In this document: piece by piece, positions 8,267-15,127 of the stretch
Position numbering within the stretch: the first letter of the stretch is position 1
Layout of the letters: each line of letters starts with the position of its first letter
From: Streptomyces filipinensis
Lineage (GTDB): Bacteria > Actinomycetota > Actinomycetes > Streptomycetales > Streptomycetaceae
Length of the DNA: 64,000 bases
Direction of reading: 5' to 3'
Assembly (NCBI RefSeq): GCF_014649495.1
Contig: NZ_BMTD01000032.1
Coordinates: 1-64,000, forward strand
Made by a program: the position numbers and the translations under genes
The notes under the pieces: generated by a model
Seen by the model: only the letters and a program-made list of their open reading frames with translations
The model's database searches: none
Told to the model about the DNA's origin: nothing

Positions 8267-9751
8267 ATGAACCGCACCACTCGCGCACGCACCAATCGCA
8301 CATACGACCGCTCCGGAGGAAGCGCCACTGCGGGCCGCTCCGGCGTTCCGCGCCGCTCCAACGGTTACGGAAACCGACAGCCGGCTCGGGGCGAGTTCGC
8401 CCTGCCGAAGACGGTCACGCCCGCGTTGCCCGCTGTCGAGTCGTTCGCCGATCTCGCCATGCCGGCGCCGTTGCTGGCCACGCTCGGCCATGAGGGCGTG
8501 ACCGTACCGTTCCCGATCCAGGCGGCGACCCTGCCGAACTCCCTGGCCGGCCGTGACGTGCTCGGTCGCGGCCGCACCGGCTCGGGCAAGACCCTCGCCT
8601 TCGGCCTCGCGGCACTGGCCCGTACGGCGGGCCGGCGCGCCGAGCCGCGCCGGCCACTGGCCCTGATCCTCGTCCCCACCCGGGAACTGGCCCAGCAGGT
8701 CACCAACGCGCTCGCTCCCTACGCCCGCTCGGTGAGCCTGCGACTCGCCACCGTCGTCGGTGGAATGTCCATCGGCAGGCAGGCCGGTGCGCTGCGGGCC
8801 GGCGCGGAGGTGGTCGTCGCGACGCCCGGTCGGCTCAAGGACCTCATCGACCGGGGCGACTGCCGGCTCGTCGACGTCGGCATCACGGTGCTCGACGAGG
8901 CCGACCAGATGACCGACATGGGCTTCATGCCCCAGGTCACCGCCCTGCTCGACCAGGTGCGCCCCGGGGGCCAGCGGATGTTGTTCTCGGCCACCCTGGA
9001 CCGCAACGTCGACCTGCTGGTCCGCCGCTACCTGACCGACCCGGTCGTCCACTCCGTCGACCCGTCGGCCGGTGCCGTCACCACGATGCAGCACCACGTA
9101 CTCCACGTGCACGACGCGGACAAGCACCGCACGACCACCGAGATCGCGGCCCGGGACGGCCGGGTCATCATGTTCCTGGACACCAAGCACGCCGTGGACC
9201 GGCTGACCAAGCACCTGTTGAGCAGCGGTGTCCGCGCCGGGGCCCTGCACGGCGGCCGGTCCCAGCCGCAGCGCACCCGGACCCTGGCGCAGTTCAAGGA
9301 CGGTCACGTCACCGTCCTGGTGGCCACCAACGTCGCGGCCCGCGGCATCCACGTCGACAGCCTCGATCTGGTCGTCAACGTGGATCCGCCCAGTGACCAC
9401 AAGGACTATCTGCACCGTGGCGGCCGCACGGCCCGCGCCGGGGAGTCCGGCAGCGTCGTCACCCTGGTGACCCCCGACCAGCGCCGCGGCATGACCCGGC
9501 TGATGGCCTCGGCCGGCATCACCCCGCACATCACGCCGGTCCGCTCGGGCGAGGCGGAGCTGAGCCGCATCACAGGCGCCCAGGCGCCCTCCGGGGTCCC
9601 TGTGGTCATCACCGCGCCTGTCGTGGAACGCACCCGCCGCGCTCCTTCGCCGTCCCGGGACCGCCGGGGCCGCACCGGCCAGGGCCGACCCGCCGGCGCG
9701 CGGGTGCGGCGCAGGGCACAGCGGCGCCCCGGCAACGACTCAGCCGCCTAG
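8267..9751 (+). CDS. DEAD-box ATP-dependent RNA helicase, copy 1
   Basis: 494 residues from ATG at 8267 (GAGGAAGG upstream). A basic Arg/Ser-rich N-terminal tail covers 1-45. Two RecA domains follow, with Q motif PFPIQAA, Walker A GRGRTGSGKT, PTRELAQQ, motif II DEADQM, motif III SAT (LFSATLDR), ATNVAARGIHV and motif VI HRGGRTARAG. The C-terminal tail is Arg-rich (from about 445). It unwinds short RNA duplexes and probably assists the cold-shock protein encoded just upstream. The paralogue at 15128 is collinear and closely similar over the core; the tails differ most. Confidence 0.95.
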   Translation: MNRTTRARTNRTYDRSGGSATAGRSGVPRRSNGYGNRQPARGEFALPKTVTPALPAVESFADLAMPAPLLATLGHEGVTVPFPIQAATLPNSLAGRDVLGRGRTGSGKTLAFGLAALARTAGRRAEPRRPLALILVPTRELAQQVTNALAPYARSVSLRLATVVGGMSIGRQAGALRAGAEVVVATPGRLKDLIDRGDCRLVDVGITVLDEADQMTDMGFMPQVTALLDQVRPGGQRMLFSATLDRNVDLLVRRYLTDPVVHSVDPSAGAVTTMQHHVLHVHDADKHRTTTEIAARDGRVIMFLDTKHAVDRLTKHLLSSGVRAGALHGGRSQPQRTRTLAQFKDGHVTVLVATNVAARGIHVDSLDLVVNVDPPSDHKDYLHRGGRTARAGESGSVVTLVTPDQRRGMTRLMASAGITPHITPVRSGEAELSRITGAQAPSGVPVVITAPVVERTRRAPSPSRDRRGRTGQGRPAGARVRRRAQRRPGNDSAA

Positions 9752-9852
9752 GCCGGCGCAGTCCCCGGAGCCCCGTCGGCCTCCCGGAAGCCGCCGTGGT
9801 CTGCCGGGGCCGAAGGCCGCCAAGCCGACCAGCCCTACCGAAGGAGACAGCC

Positions 9853-10200
9853 TTGACGCCAGCGCGGACGCAGTACCGCAGGCCGGACCCCGCCCCCGTG
9901 TCCGTGGTGAACGACAGCGAAGGGCACGGGCCCCGGGTATGTGATGACATGACCGTCGAGGTGGCTCTGGCCGTCATGGCGGGTGCCCGGGTCGAGTACC
10001 TCACCGTGTGCGACGGGGACGACGAGAGCACGGGCTTGGTCACCCAGGTCGGACTCGCCGTTCTCCGCGGCAGTTCCACGTACACGGACCGGATCCGTCT
10101 GCGGGACGTCCTCGACGGACCACTGCCCTCGCCCGGCGGCCACTCGGGCGGCGGCGGTGAGTACGGCCGGGTCCCGGGCGTGCCCGCCCTCGCGTGCTGA
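9853..10200 (+). CDS. CBS-like protein, shortened copy 1
   Basis: 115 residues from TTG at 9853 (AAGGAGACAGCC upstream). The matching TTG start in the paralogue at 16743 supports it. The central part (DDMTVEVALAVMAGARVEYL to TQVGLAVLRGS) is one CBS-like half. Compared with the 140-residue paralogue, a segment after RLRDVLDG (the EAEAAMRDRTLDVSPVIDE region) is missing and the end is altered, so the second half of the fold is probably broken. It lies between the helicase and the small conserved protein, in the same order as in the second module. Ligand unknown. Confidence 0.6.
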   Translation: MTPARTQYRRPDPAPVSVVNDSEGHGPRVCDDMTVEVALAVMAGARVEYLTVCDGDDESTGLVTQVGLAVLRGSSTYTDRIRLRDVLDGPLPSPGGHSGGGGEYGRVPGVPALAC

Positions 10201-10261
10201 TCCGTCTCGCCCCGGGCGGCCGTCTCTCCTTCCCCCCGCGACTTCTCCCCTGTGAGGCATC

Positions 10262-10582
10262 ATGCGCTGTGTCATCGCCCGGTACCCGTTCGATCTGACC
10301 AGGACCGGGGTGCTGGCCTCGATGAAGGGCGTCAGGCCCGCACTCGTCACGGGTGCGTCCGTGACCATCGGCCGCCGCCGCTACCCCGTCAAGCAGGTGG
10401 GCCAGGTCATCACGCGACAGGACCCCCGTGACTTCACCGTCGGTGAAGTCGTGCGCGCCATGACACGCCTCGGCTTCACCTGCCACGATCGCCCCGCGGA
10501 CGCGCCCGTGGGCGTGGGTGGACCCACTGTCCTCCCAACCGCGTCCGCACTGCTCGGCGGCACCGGCCCCGTGGCAGTTTGA
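10262..10582 (+). CDS. Small conserved Streptomyces protein of the cold-shock module, copy 1
   Basis: 106 residues. It opens with MRCVIARYPFDLTRTGVLAS and has a conserved core (VTIGRRRYPVKQVGQVITRQ, then TRLGFTCHD). The paralogue at 17185 starts almost identically (MRCVIARFPFDLT) and shares the TRLGFTCHD block. The tails after this block are unrelated. I recognise no domain or catalytic residue. Its fixed place after the helicase and CBS-like genes suggests a role in the same response. It is the last gene before a strong terminator. Confidence 0.75.
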   Translation: MRCVIARYPFDLTRTGVLASMKGVRPALVTGASVTIGRRRYPVKQVGQVITRQDPRDFTVGEVVRAMTRLGFTCHDRPADAPVGVGGPTVLPTASALLGGTGPVAV

Positions 10583-10611
10583 GGACGGGCGGGAGACCGC
10601 CCTCAGGAACC

Positions 10612-10653
10612 CGCCGGGGGCCCTGCCGACGCGCGTCGGCAGGGCCCCCGGCG
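10612..10653 (+). terminator. Terminator of cold-shock module 1
   Basis: A perfect 20-bp inverted repeat around a CG dinucleotide (arms CGCCGGGGGCCCTGCCGACG and its complement) 30 bases after the stop codon. Very strong hairpin. Confidence 0.92.
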
Positions 10654-11221
10654 TTGTGTCGCCGTCCACTCGGAAAGCGCTTGATCGCGACACGGTAGAT
10701 GCCACCCGGCCTCCGGAGCCAGCCGACCGGTGATGCCCGATCGCGGCAGGCTTCTTCCTCCACCAGAAGGGTGAAATCTGCTTTGGCATGAGTAGATTTT
10801 CGTTCCTGACATGGGTACGCTTCATCTCGTAGAGACGGTCGAACGAGACCCGGCAGACACGAACTGGCGGGTGGCTGAATACGAAGTACGCAGGTCAGTG
10901 CGGCTCTAGAGCCTCGAAGCCAGAGTGTTCCCAGAAGGTGACGGGACTGGGAGCCGCACTGGGCGGCTCGCACATGGAGGAGCTGCCAACAGCAGTACCG
11001 GTCATTCAGTGGTTGGTTCGGAGCAGAGAGGAACGGAGGAGCAGACGCCATCAGGATCGCCCGGCCCGAGAAGCACTCGGCCCGGGTACCGCAAGACCCC
11101 GGAATGGATGGTGGTCCCCGGTCACGCAGCTGCGATCCCCCGCTACGCCCTGCCGGGCCGGGTAGCGGAAACAGAAGGTCGGCAGAGCAGTAGGGCCGAC
11201 AGATGGTGTTGAATTCCCTTC
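10654..11221 (+). other. Structured-looking non-coding interval
   Basis: About 570 bases without a convincing gene. It is clearly less GC-rich than its neighbours and its frames lack Streptomyces third-position bias. CAGTGCGGCTC at 10896-10906 pairs perfectly with 10951-10961 (11 bp around a 44-base internal region), and GTCGG / CCGAC pair near 11178-11202. A terminator hairpin ends it at 11253, 25 bases before a MerR-like gene. This may be a small RNA or a long regulated leader. A 32-codon frame starting at 10811 (MGTLHLVETVERDPADTNWR..) is the only peptide worth noting and has no ribosome site. Confidence 0.4.
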
Positions 11222-11253
11222 GGGGCCCTGGTGCCGTTCGGCATCAGGGCCCC
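11222..11253 (+). terminator. Hairpin just upstream of the MerR-like gene
   Basis: GGGGCCCTGGTGCCG and GCATCAGGGCCCC pair around a TTCG loop. It ends only 25 bases before the ATG at 11279, so it either terminates a separate upstream RNA or acts as an attenuator for the MerR-like gene. Confidence 0.75.
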
Positions 11254-11278
11254 TCGACGCGTTGCACAGCGAGGTGAC

Positions 11279-11629
11279 ATGACATCGGACAACCCACTGA
11301 ATGATCGTCTGGACGACGACGACTACCCCGCGTACACGATGGGCCGTGCAGCCGAGATGCTCGGCACCACCCCGGCCTTCCTCCGGGCCATCGGTGAGGC
11401 TCGTCTGATCACTCCGCTCCGCTCCGAGGGAGGACATCGCCGGTACTCCCGCTACCAACTGCGGATCGCCGCGCGCGCCCGCGAGCTCGTCGACAAGGGG
11501 ACTCCGATCGAGGCCGCGTGCCGCATCGTCATCCTCGAGGACCAGCTCGAGGAAGCGCAGCGCATCAACGCCGAGTACCGCCGTGCCGCCGGCCAGTCGG
11601 CGGGCGGTTCCGGCTCCGGGTCCGCCTGA
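11279..11629 (+). CDS. MerR-type helix-turn-helix regulator, copy 1
   Basis: 116 residues from ATG at 11279. A MerR-like winged helix lies at about 15-85 (YTMGRAAEMLGTTPAFLRAI, LITPLRSEGGHRRYSRYQL) and a short coiled coil at about 90-110 (VILEDQLEEAQRINAEYRR). There is no C-terminal effector domain, so it is a minimal DNA-binding dimer. It is closely similar to the protein at 14160 that directly precedes cold-shock gene 2. Here it stands alone between a terminator-like hairpin and a tRNA scar, apparently separated from its cold-shock partner. Streptomyces often carry such proteins beside csp genes. Confidence 0.88.
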   Translation: MTSDNPLNDRLDDDDYPAYTMGRAAEMLGTTPAFLRAIGEARLITPLRSEGGHRRYSRYQLRIAARARELVDKGTPIEAACRIVILEDQLEEAQRINAEYRRAAGQSAGGSGSGSA

Positions 11630-11795
11630 ACACGCGGGCACGTGCCGTATCCGGAACGCCGTCGTGCGGCCGAAGAAGAGCACGGCCCGGAAAATCGCCG
11701 GCCCGCTTCTGCCGATCCGGCGCCGCCATCGCCCCGCAGAGCCCGTTCACGCAAGCGCTTCGGCCGGCGTCCTTCCCCGCCGTGCCCAGAGCGTG

Positions 11796-11837
11796 CCCAA
11801 GCTGAGAGCGCGAGTTCGATTCCCGTCACCCGCTCCA
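11796..11837 (+). other. 3' fragment of a tRNA-Gly gene, attachment-site scar
   Basis: 42 bases match the 3' part of a bacterial tRNA-Gly with anticodon CCC, from the anticodon (CCCAAGCTGAGAG) through the T loop (GTTCGATTC) to the acceptor strand CACCCGC, then T and CCA. The 5' half (expected to begin GCGGGTG) is absent upstream. The T stem carries an A/C mismatch, so it is not a working tRNA. Site-specific integrases of actinobacterial elements use exactly this 3' segment, leaving such a copy at one end. The tRNA's own terminator still follows. Confidence 0.75.
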
Positions 11838-11842
11838 TGAAG

Positions 11843-11872
11843 AAGGCCCAGGTCGCGGACCCGGGCCTTTTT
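11843..11872 (+). terminator. tRNA-type terminator
   Basis: AAGGCCCAGGTC and GACCCGGGCCTT form a stem around GCG, followed by a T-run (CCTTTTT). This is typical of Streptomyces tRNA genes and lies 5 bases after the CCA of the tRNA-Gly fragment. The bases from 11873 to 12034 show no gene. Confidence 0.85.
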
Positions 11873-12034
11873 GCTGTCAGTCGGTCGATCATGGGACGCG
11901 CGGCCACCCTTACCCGGCATACCCTTCAGAAGGGGGCCGCCGTGGAAACGCGGCGCAGCCCCCGCACCGTCGCCCGGCGTTTCGGGCAGCGACCGGAATC
12001 ATGATGTGTATCCGTCGCCTGCCAGGAGGTCCGT

Positions 12035-12295
12035 ATGGAGCACGAACCCTTGCCCTCCCAGGACCACGCCGAGGTCCGCATCGTCGCCGCGACGCCGGAG
12101 GTCGCCCGTCGCGTCGCCGAAGTGCTCCGGCGCTGCTTCGACTCGACCGAGCAGCGCAGCTACCCCGCCGGCCGCGAAGGAGGGACCCGGCTCCATCTCA
12201 CCCTCGACACCGCGCACGCCGCGGAACCCGCACGGTCCTGGCTCGCGACCAGTGAATCGACAGCGCAGGCGCACGCTCACGCCGACGAGGTGTGA
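12035..12295 (+). CDS. Small conserved protein of unknown function
   Basis: 86 residues from ATG at 12035 with an excellent ribosome site (CCAGGAGGTCCGT). The core AEVRIVAATPEVARRVAEVL, then RRCFDSTEQRSYPAG and TRLHLTLDT, predicts a compact beta-alpha-beta fold. Similar small proteins are common in Streptomyces but have no assigned role. It opens a rightward run of small genes (12035-13948) that includes a winged-helix protein and a STAS protein. Confidence 0.75.
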   Translation: MEHEPLPSQDHAEVRIVAATPEVARRVAEVLRRCFDSTEQRSYPAGREGGTRLHLTLDTAHAAEPARSWLATSESTAQAHAHADEV

Positions 12296-12371
12296 ACCGG
12301 GTCCGTGAGACTGCGGGGATCCGGCATCACGTCTGTCCCCGCGCGCCCGTCACCCCCGGAGAACGACAGCC

Positions 12372-12689
12372 ATGACGAAACTCCGCGAACGCAAGAACAA
12401 CCGGGGGGCGGTCCTGCGGTCCCTGTACGGGGCGGTCGGACTCAATCGCCCCGAGGTCAGCGGATCGGCTCTCCGCGCCGAGCTGGGTCTGCCCGACGAG
12501 GACCTCTCCGCCGCCTGCGCCTATCTGGCCGACGAGGGCTTGATCAGCGTGGAGTGGACCTCGCGCCGGACCCCCGCGGCCCTCTCGCTGACACATGAGG
12601 GCATCTGCCTGATGGAGGAGCTGGAGGAAGAACAGGAGGAGGAACAAGAAGAACAGGAGAGGGCCGAGAGGGCGGGGCCGGACGGTTGA
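12372..12689 (+). CDS. Winged-helix-type small protein with acidic C-terminal coil
   Basis: 105 residues. Residues 1-80 look like a winged helix (NNRGAVLRSLYGAVGLNRPE, LRAELGLPDEDLSAACAYLA, DEGLISVEWTSRRTPAALSL, THEGICLMEEL). An almost pure Glu/Gln run follows at about 82-97. The helix-turn-helix suggests DNA binding or protein-protein interaction. The acidic tail may mimic nucleic acid or mediate contacts; this is inference. Ribosome site CGGAGAA. The order of neighbours suggests co-transcription with the 12035 gene. Confidence 0.7.
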   Translation: MTKLRERKNNRGAVLRSLYGAVGLNRPEVSGSALRAELGLPDEDLSAACAYLADEGLISVEWTSRRTPAALSLTHEGICLMEELEEEQEEEQEEQERAERAGPDG

Positions 12690-12822
12690 GCCGTCCGCTT
12701 CGCCTCGGCCAGGAGTAGCCTGACCGTACCGAGAGCCTTTCGCGCAGCGCTTCCGGCGGTGCCGTTCCCGGCGAGGGACGAAACGGGTGGTCGTCCCACG
12801 GCTCCCGGGACGGGATCGCACG

Positions 12823-13266
12823 ATGGAACCCACCAGAACACCGGCCGAAGGCGCATCCGGTGCCGATGCGCACACGTACCGTATGCCCCTGCCCCGCCTG
12901 GCCCTCACCCCGGACCTGGAACTCGAACTCCCCTCGCTCGTCGGCTCGTCGGAGCCACAGCTGGGGGCCGCGATACGGGTCACCGTGAACCCCGCCGGGT
13001 GGCCCGGCGCCCCGCACACGGTCATGGCGCCCGGCCGGGTGATCGCCGTGGATCCGGCCGGACCCGGGAGCGACGCGCACGTCATCACCCTGGCCTGCGG
13101 CACCGTGAGACGCTGGGTACTCCTGGTCGTCCCGCCCGGGGAGCCCGCCGGAACAGCCGCCCGGCTGCCGGCCGACGCCGGCCCCGAGAACCCGCTGAGC
13201 GCCGCGCGCATGCTGATGCTCGCCGAAACGGGTCGCCCGGTGGGCGCGACCGGGGAAGCGGAATGA
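12823..13266 (+). CDS. Hypothetical protein coupled to a STAS protein
   Basis: 147 residues from ATG at 12823; an upstream in-frame GTG at 12787 is possible. The middle (ELELPSLVGSSEPQLGAAIR to HVITLACGTVRRWVLLVVPP) is beta-rich. No motif recognised. Its TGA overlaps the ATG of the STAS gene, so the two are translationally coupled and may act together. Confidence 0.6.
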   Translation: MEPTRTPAEGASGADAHTYRMPLPRLALTPDLELELPSLVGSSEPQLGAAIRVTVNPAGWPGAPHTVMAPGRVIAVDPAGPGSDAHVITLACGTVRRWVLLVVPPGEPAGTAARLPADAGPENPLSAARMLMLAETGRPVGATGEAE

Positions 13267-13793
13267 GGCACGGGGCCCGTCGGGAGCCCACGGCAGGGAC
13301 TCCCGGCCCGCCTCGACCACCGTACTCGCGCGAGTCGTTGCCCACCCGGCACGAAGCGCCTGCGCTCTTCGAGGAGTGCCGCATCGTCCGCGCACACGGC
13401 GAACTGGACGCGTGGACCGTGGCCCCCCTGGTCCGCGCCCTGGCCGAGGCCCGCGCGGCCCGGCCCGGACGACTCCTCCTGATCGTGGACCTGGGCGAGG
13501 TGACCTTCACCGACTGCAGCATCCTGACTCCCCTGTGCGAGGCGTGGGCCGACTGCCGCGCCCGGCGCGGCTGGATACGCATCGTGTACGACAACCACAC
13601 GACCGACCTGGTCTTCCGCCACTCCGGCCTGCTCGACCGCTTCCCCGCCTACACGAACGCACAGGACGCCTGGGAGGGACGAACGGCCGACGCCGCACCC
13701 CGCCTCCCCGCGAGCGCGCTCCCGGGCGCCGAGGCGTACCGGCCGGCCGGGGTCGACGTACCGCGCCGAAGCACTCGGCAGGACACCCCATGA
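13263..13793 (+). CDS. STAS-domain protein, anti-anti-sigma type
   Basis: 176 residues starting at the ATGA overlap with the preceding gene. A STAS fold spans about 40-140: CRIVRAHGELDAWTVAPLV, then RLLLIVDLGEVTFTDCSILT and the LFRHSGLLDRFPAY-like end. The Asp-Cys-Ser (TDCSIL) sits where antagonists of the SpoIIAA/RsbV family carry their regulatory serine. Such proteins bind RsbW-like anti-sigma kinases when dephosphorylated. No kinase gene is adjacent, but the SpoIIE-type phosphatase at 27101 is a candidate regulator elsewhere in the window. Confidence 0.8.
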   Translation: MRHGARREPTAGTPGPPRPPYSRESLPTRHEAPALFEECRIVRAHGELDAWTVAPLVRALAEARAARPGRLLLIVDLGEVTFTDCSILTPLCEAWADCRARRGWIRIVYDNHTTDLVFRHSGLLDRFPAYTNAQDAWEGRTADAAPRLPASALPGAEAYRPAGVDVPRRSTRQDTP

Positions 13794-13948
13794 GCGACCG
13801 GCTACGACGCCCGCCACCGGCCCCGCCCCTCCTCCGCCCGTACCTCGCGCCCGAGAGCACCGTGCCACGCCGTATCGACGGGGCCTGGTGGCCGCGCACC
13901 TTCGATCTCCTGGCGGAACTGCCACGGCTGCTCTCCGGTCTGAGCTGA
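13790..13948 (+). pseudogene. Truncated DUF5994-type protein
   Basis: 52 residues from an ATGA overlap with the STAS gene. The end RRIDGAWWPRTFDLLAELPR matches the conserved start of the DUF5994 family, whose members are about three times longer. A TGA directly after LLSGLS removes the rest, and no downstream frame restores it. It is probably a decayed copy, although the retained coupling means a short peptide could still be made. Confidence 0.6.
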
Positions 13949-14159
13949 GTGCGCGGGTTCCACCCGTCCGGCGGCACGGGGAGGGGGCAACCACGGCGGC
14001 TCGTCGGACCGCGCTCGGAAGGAGATCTGTCATGGCGAACCCACATCTTCGTGCCTGCCGGAGTTAGGGTTGTCGCACGACGCGGATGGCGCTGAGTACG
14101 TCGGAGGCCGGTGCCAGGAACGCCCGGGTTCCTCGCCGCGTCCCCGAGACGAAGGTGTC

Positions 14160-14498
14160 ATGCCCGCTGAGAACGCCCCTGTCGCAGGCAGCCTGGACGA
14201 TGACGACTATCCCGCCTACACCATGGGACGGGCCGCGGACGTGCTCGGCACCACCCCCGCTTTCCTCCGGGCCGTCGGCGAGGCGGGGCTGATCACTCCG
14301 CTGCGTTCGGGAGGCGGTCACCGCCGGTACTCCCGCGGCCAGTTGCGCATCGCCGCCCGCGCCCGGGAACTGGTCGACCAGGGCACCCCCGTCGAGGCCG
14401 CGTGCCGCATCATCACCCTGGAGAACCAGCTCGACGACGCCCGTCGTCTGAACCGGGAAATGCGTCGGAAGCTGAACGAGCACGGCGCGGATACCTAG
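14160..14498 (+). CDS. MerR-type helix-turn-helix regulator, copy 2
   Basis: 112 residues from ATG at 14160. Winged helix at about 15-82 (YTMGRAADVLGTTPAFLRAV, LITPLRSGGGHRRYSRGQL), then a short coil (ITLENQLDDARRLNREMRRK). Near-identical to the 11279 protein over the DNA-binding part. It lies about 230 bases upstream of cold-shock gene 2, separated by the csp leader, so it is a likely regulator of that module. Confidence 0.9.
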   Translation: MPAENAPVAGSLDDDDYPAYTMGRAADVLGTTPAFLRAVGEAGLITPLRSGGGHRRYSRGQLRIAARARELVDQGTPVEAACRIITLENQLDDARRLNREMRRKLNEHGADT

Positions 14499-14598
14499 TC
14501 CCGCCGATGCAGAAATACACAGTCCAGCGGGATGAGAAATGGCAGGCGATCCGGAAAACGCAGGACCGCTCGCACCCACTCTGTGTTAACGTGAAACG

Positions 14599-14726
14599 GT
14601 TGCAGTTTTGGTTGCCAGAGATTTTTCTTTGCAGAGCTTTCCGGATCTTTCCGGAGGGGTAATCATCGCGGCGACTCGGCTCCGCAAAGTGCGGAGTCCG
14701 GCACTGCCCCCCAAGGGAGATTCAAT
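14599..14726 (+). promoter_or_regulatory. Conserved 5' leader of cold-shock gene, copy 2
   Basis: GTTGCAGTTTTGGTTGCCAG at 14599 followed by ATTTTTCTTT mirrors the leader at 7778. TAATCATCGCGGCGAC and an AAGGGAGA ribosome site follow. The interval is AT-rich for this genome. TGTTAAC at 14583-14589 may be part of the promoter. Confidence 0.55.
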
Positions 14727-14933
14727 ATGGCATCTGGCACCGTGAAGTGGTTCAACGCGGAAAAGGGCTTCGGCTTCATCGAGCAGGACGGCGGCGGCGC
14801 TGACGTGTTCGCCCACTACTCGAACATCATCAGCAACGGTGGCTTCCGCGAGCTTCAGGAAGGCCAGAAGGTTAGCTTCGACGTCACGCAGGGCCAGAAG
14901 GGCCCGCAGGCCGAGAACATCGTTCCCGCCTGA
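14727..14933 (+). CDS. Cold-shock protein (CspA family), copy 2
   Basis: 68 residues with RNP1 KGFGFIE and RNP2 VFAHYS. The first 33 residues equal copy 1 apart from two changes, and one residue is inserted in the loop (ISNGGFRELQ). It binds RNA and single-stranded DNA. It is followed by the same type of terminator and by a helicase gene, reproducing the layout at 7.9-9.8 kb. Confidence 0.96.
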   Translation: MASGTVKWFNAEKGFGFIEQDGGGADVFAHYSNIISNGGFRELQEGQKVSFDVTQGQKGPQAENIVPA

Positions 14934-14976
14934 CGCTGACGCGAACGTCGCGAGCCACCGGCTCGCGCATCACATG

Positions 14977-15012
14977 GCTGGGGCCCGCACTCTTGGGGTG
15001 CGGGCCCCAGCT
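14977..15012 (+). terminator. Terminator after cold-shock gene 2
   Basis: Stem GCTGGGGCCCGCAC with its exact complement around a 7-base loop. It is nearly identical to the hairpin at 8113. A smaller hairpin (GCGAGCC/GGCTCGC) lies at 14950-14966. Confidence 0.9.
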
Positions 15013-15127
15013 CATTGTTTTACCCGGCTCTTCGCATTTCCCTTCGGCTCATTCCTGTGGTTCCTCGTGCACGGCGGCCCGCCGCTGGCCGGAATTCCTC
15101 GATACGCCGCATCGAGGAAGGTTCTCC

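Noticed and set aside
10654..11221. Group II intron, retron or RNase P RNA
   Set aside because: No reverse transcriptase, no domain V motif and no RNase P core are visible.
11796..11837. Complete tRNA gene
   Set aside because: The 5' acceptor, D arm and anticodon 5' strand are absent, and the T stem is mismatched.
14034..14066. Tiny plus-strand frame with a ribosome site (MANPHLRACRS)
   Set aside because: Eleven codons with no similarity or coupling; not enough to call a gene.
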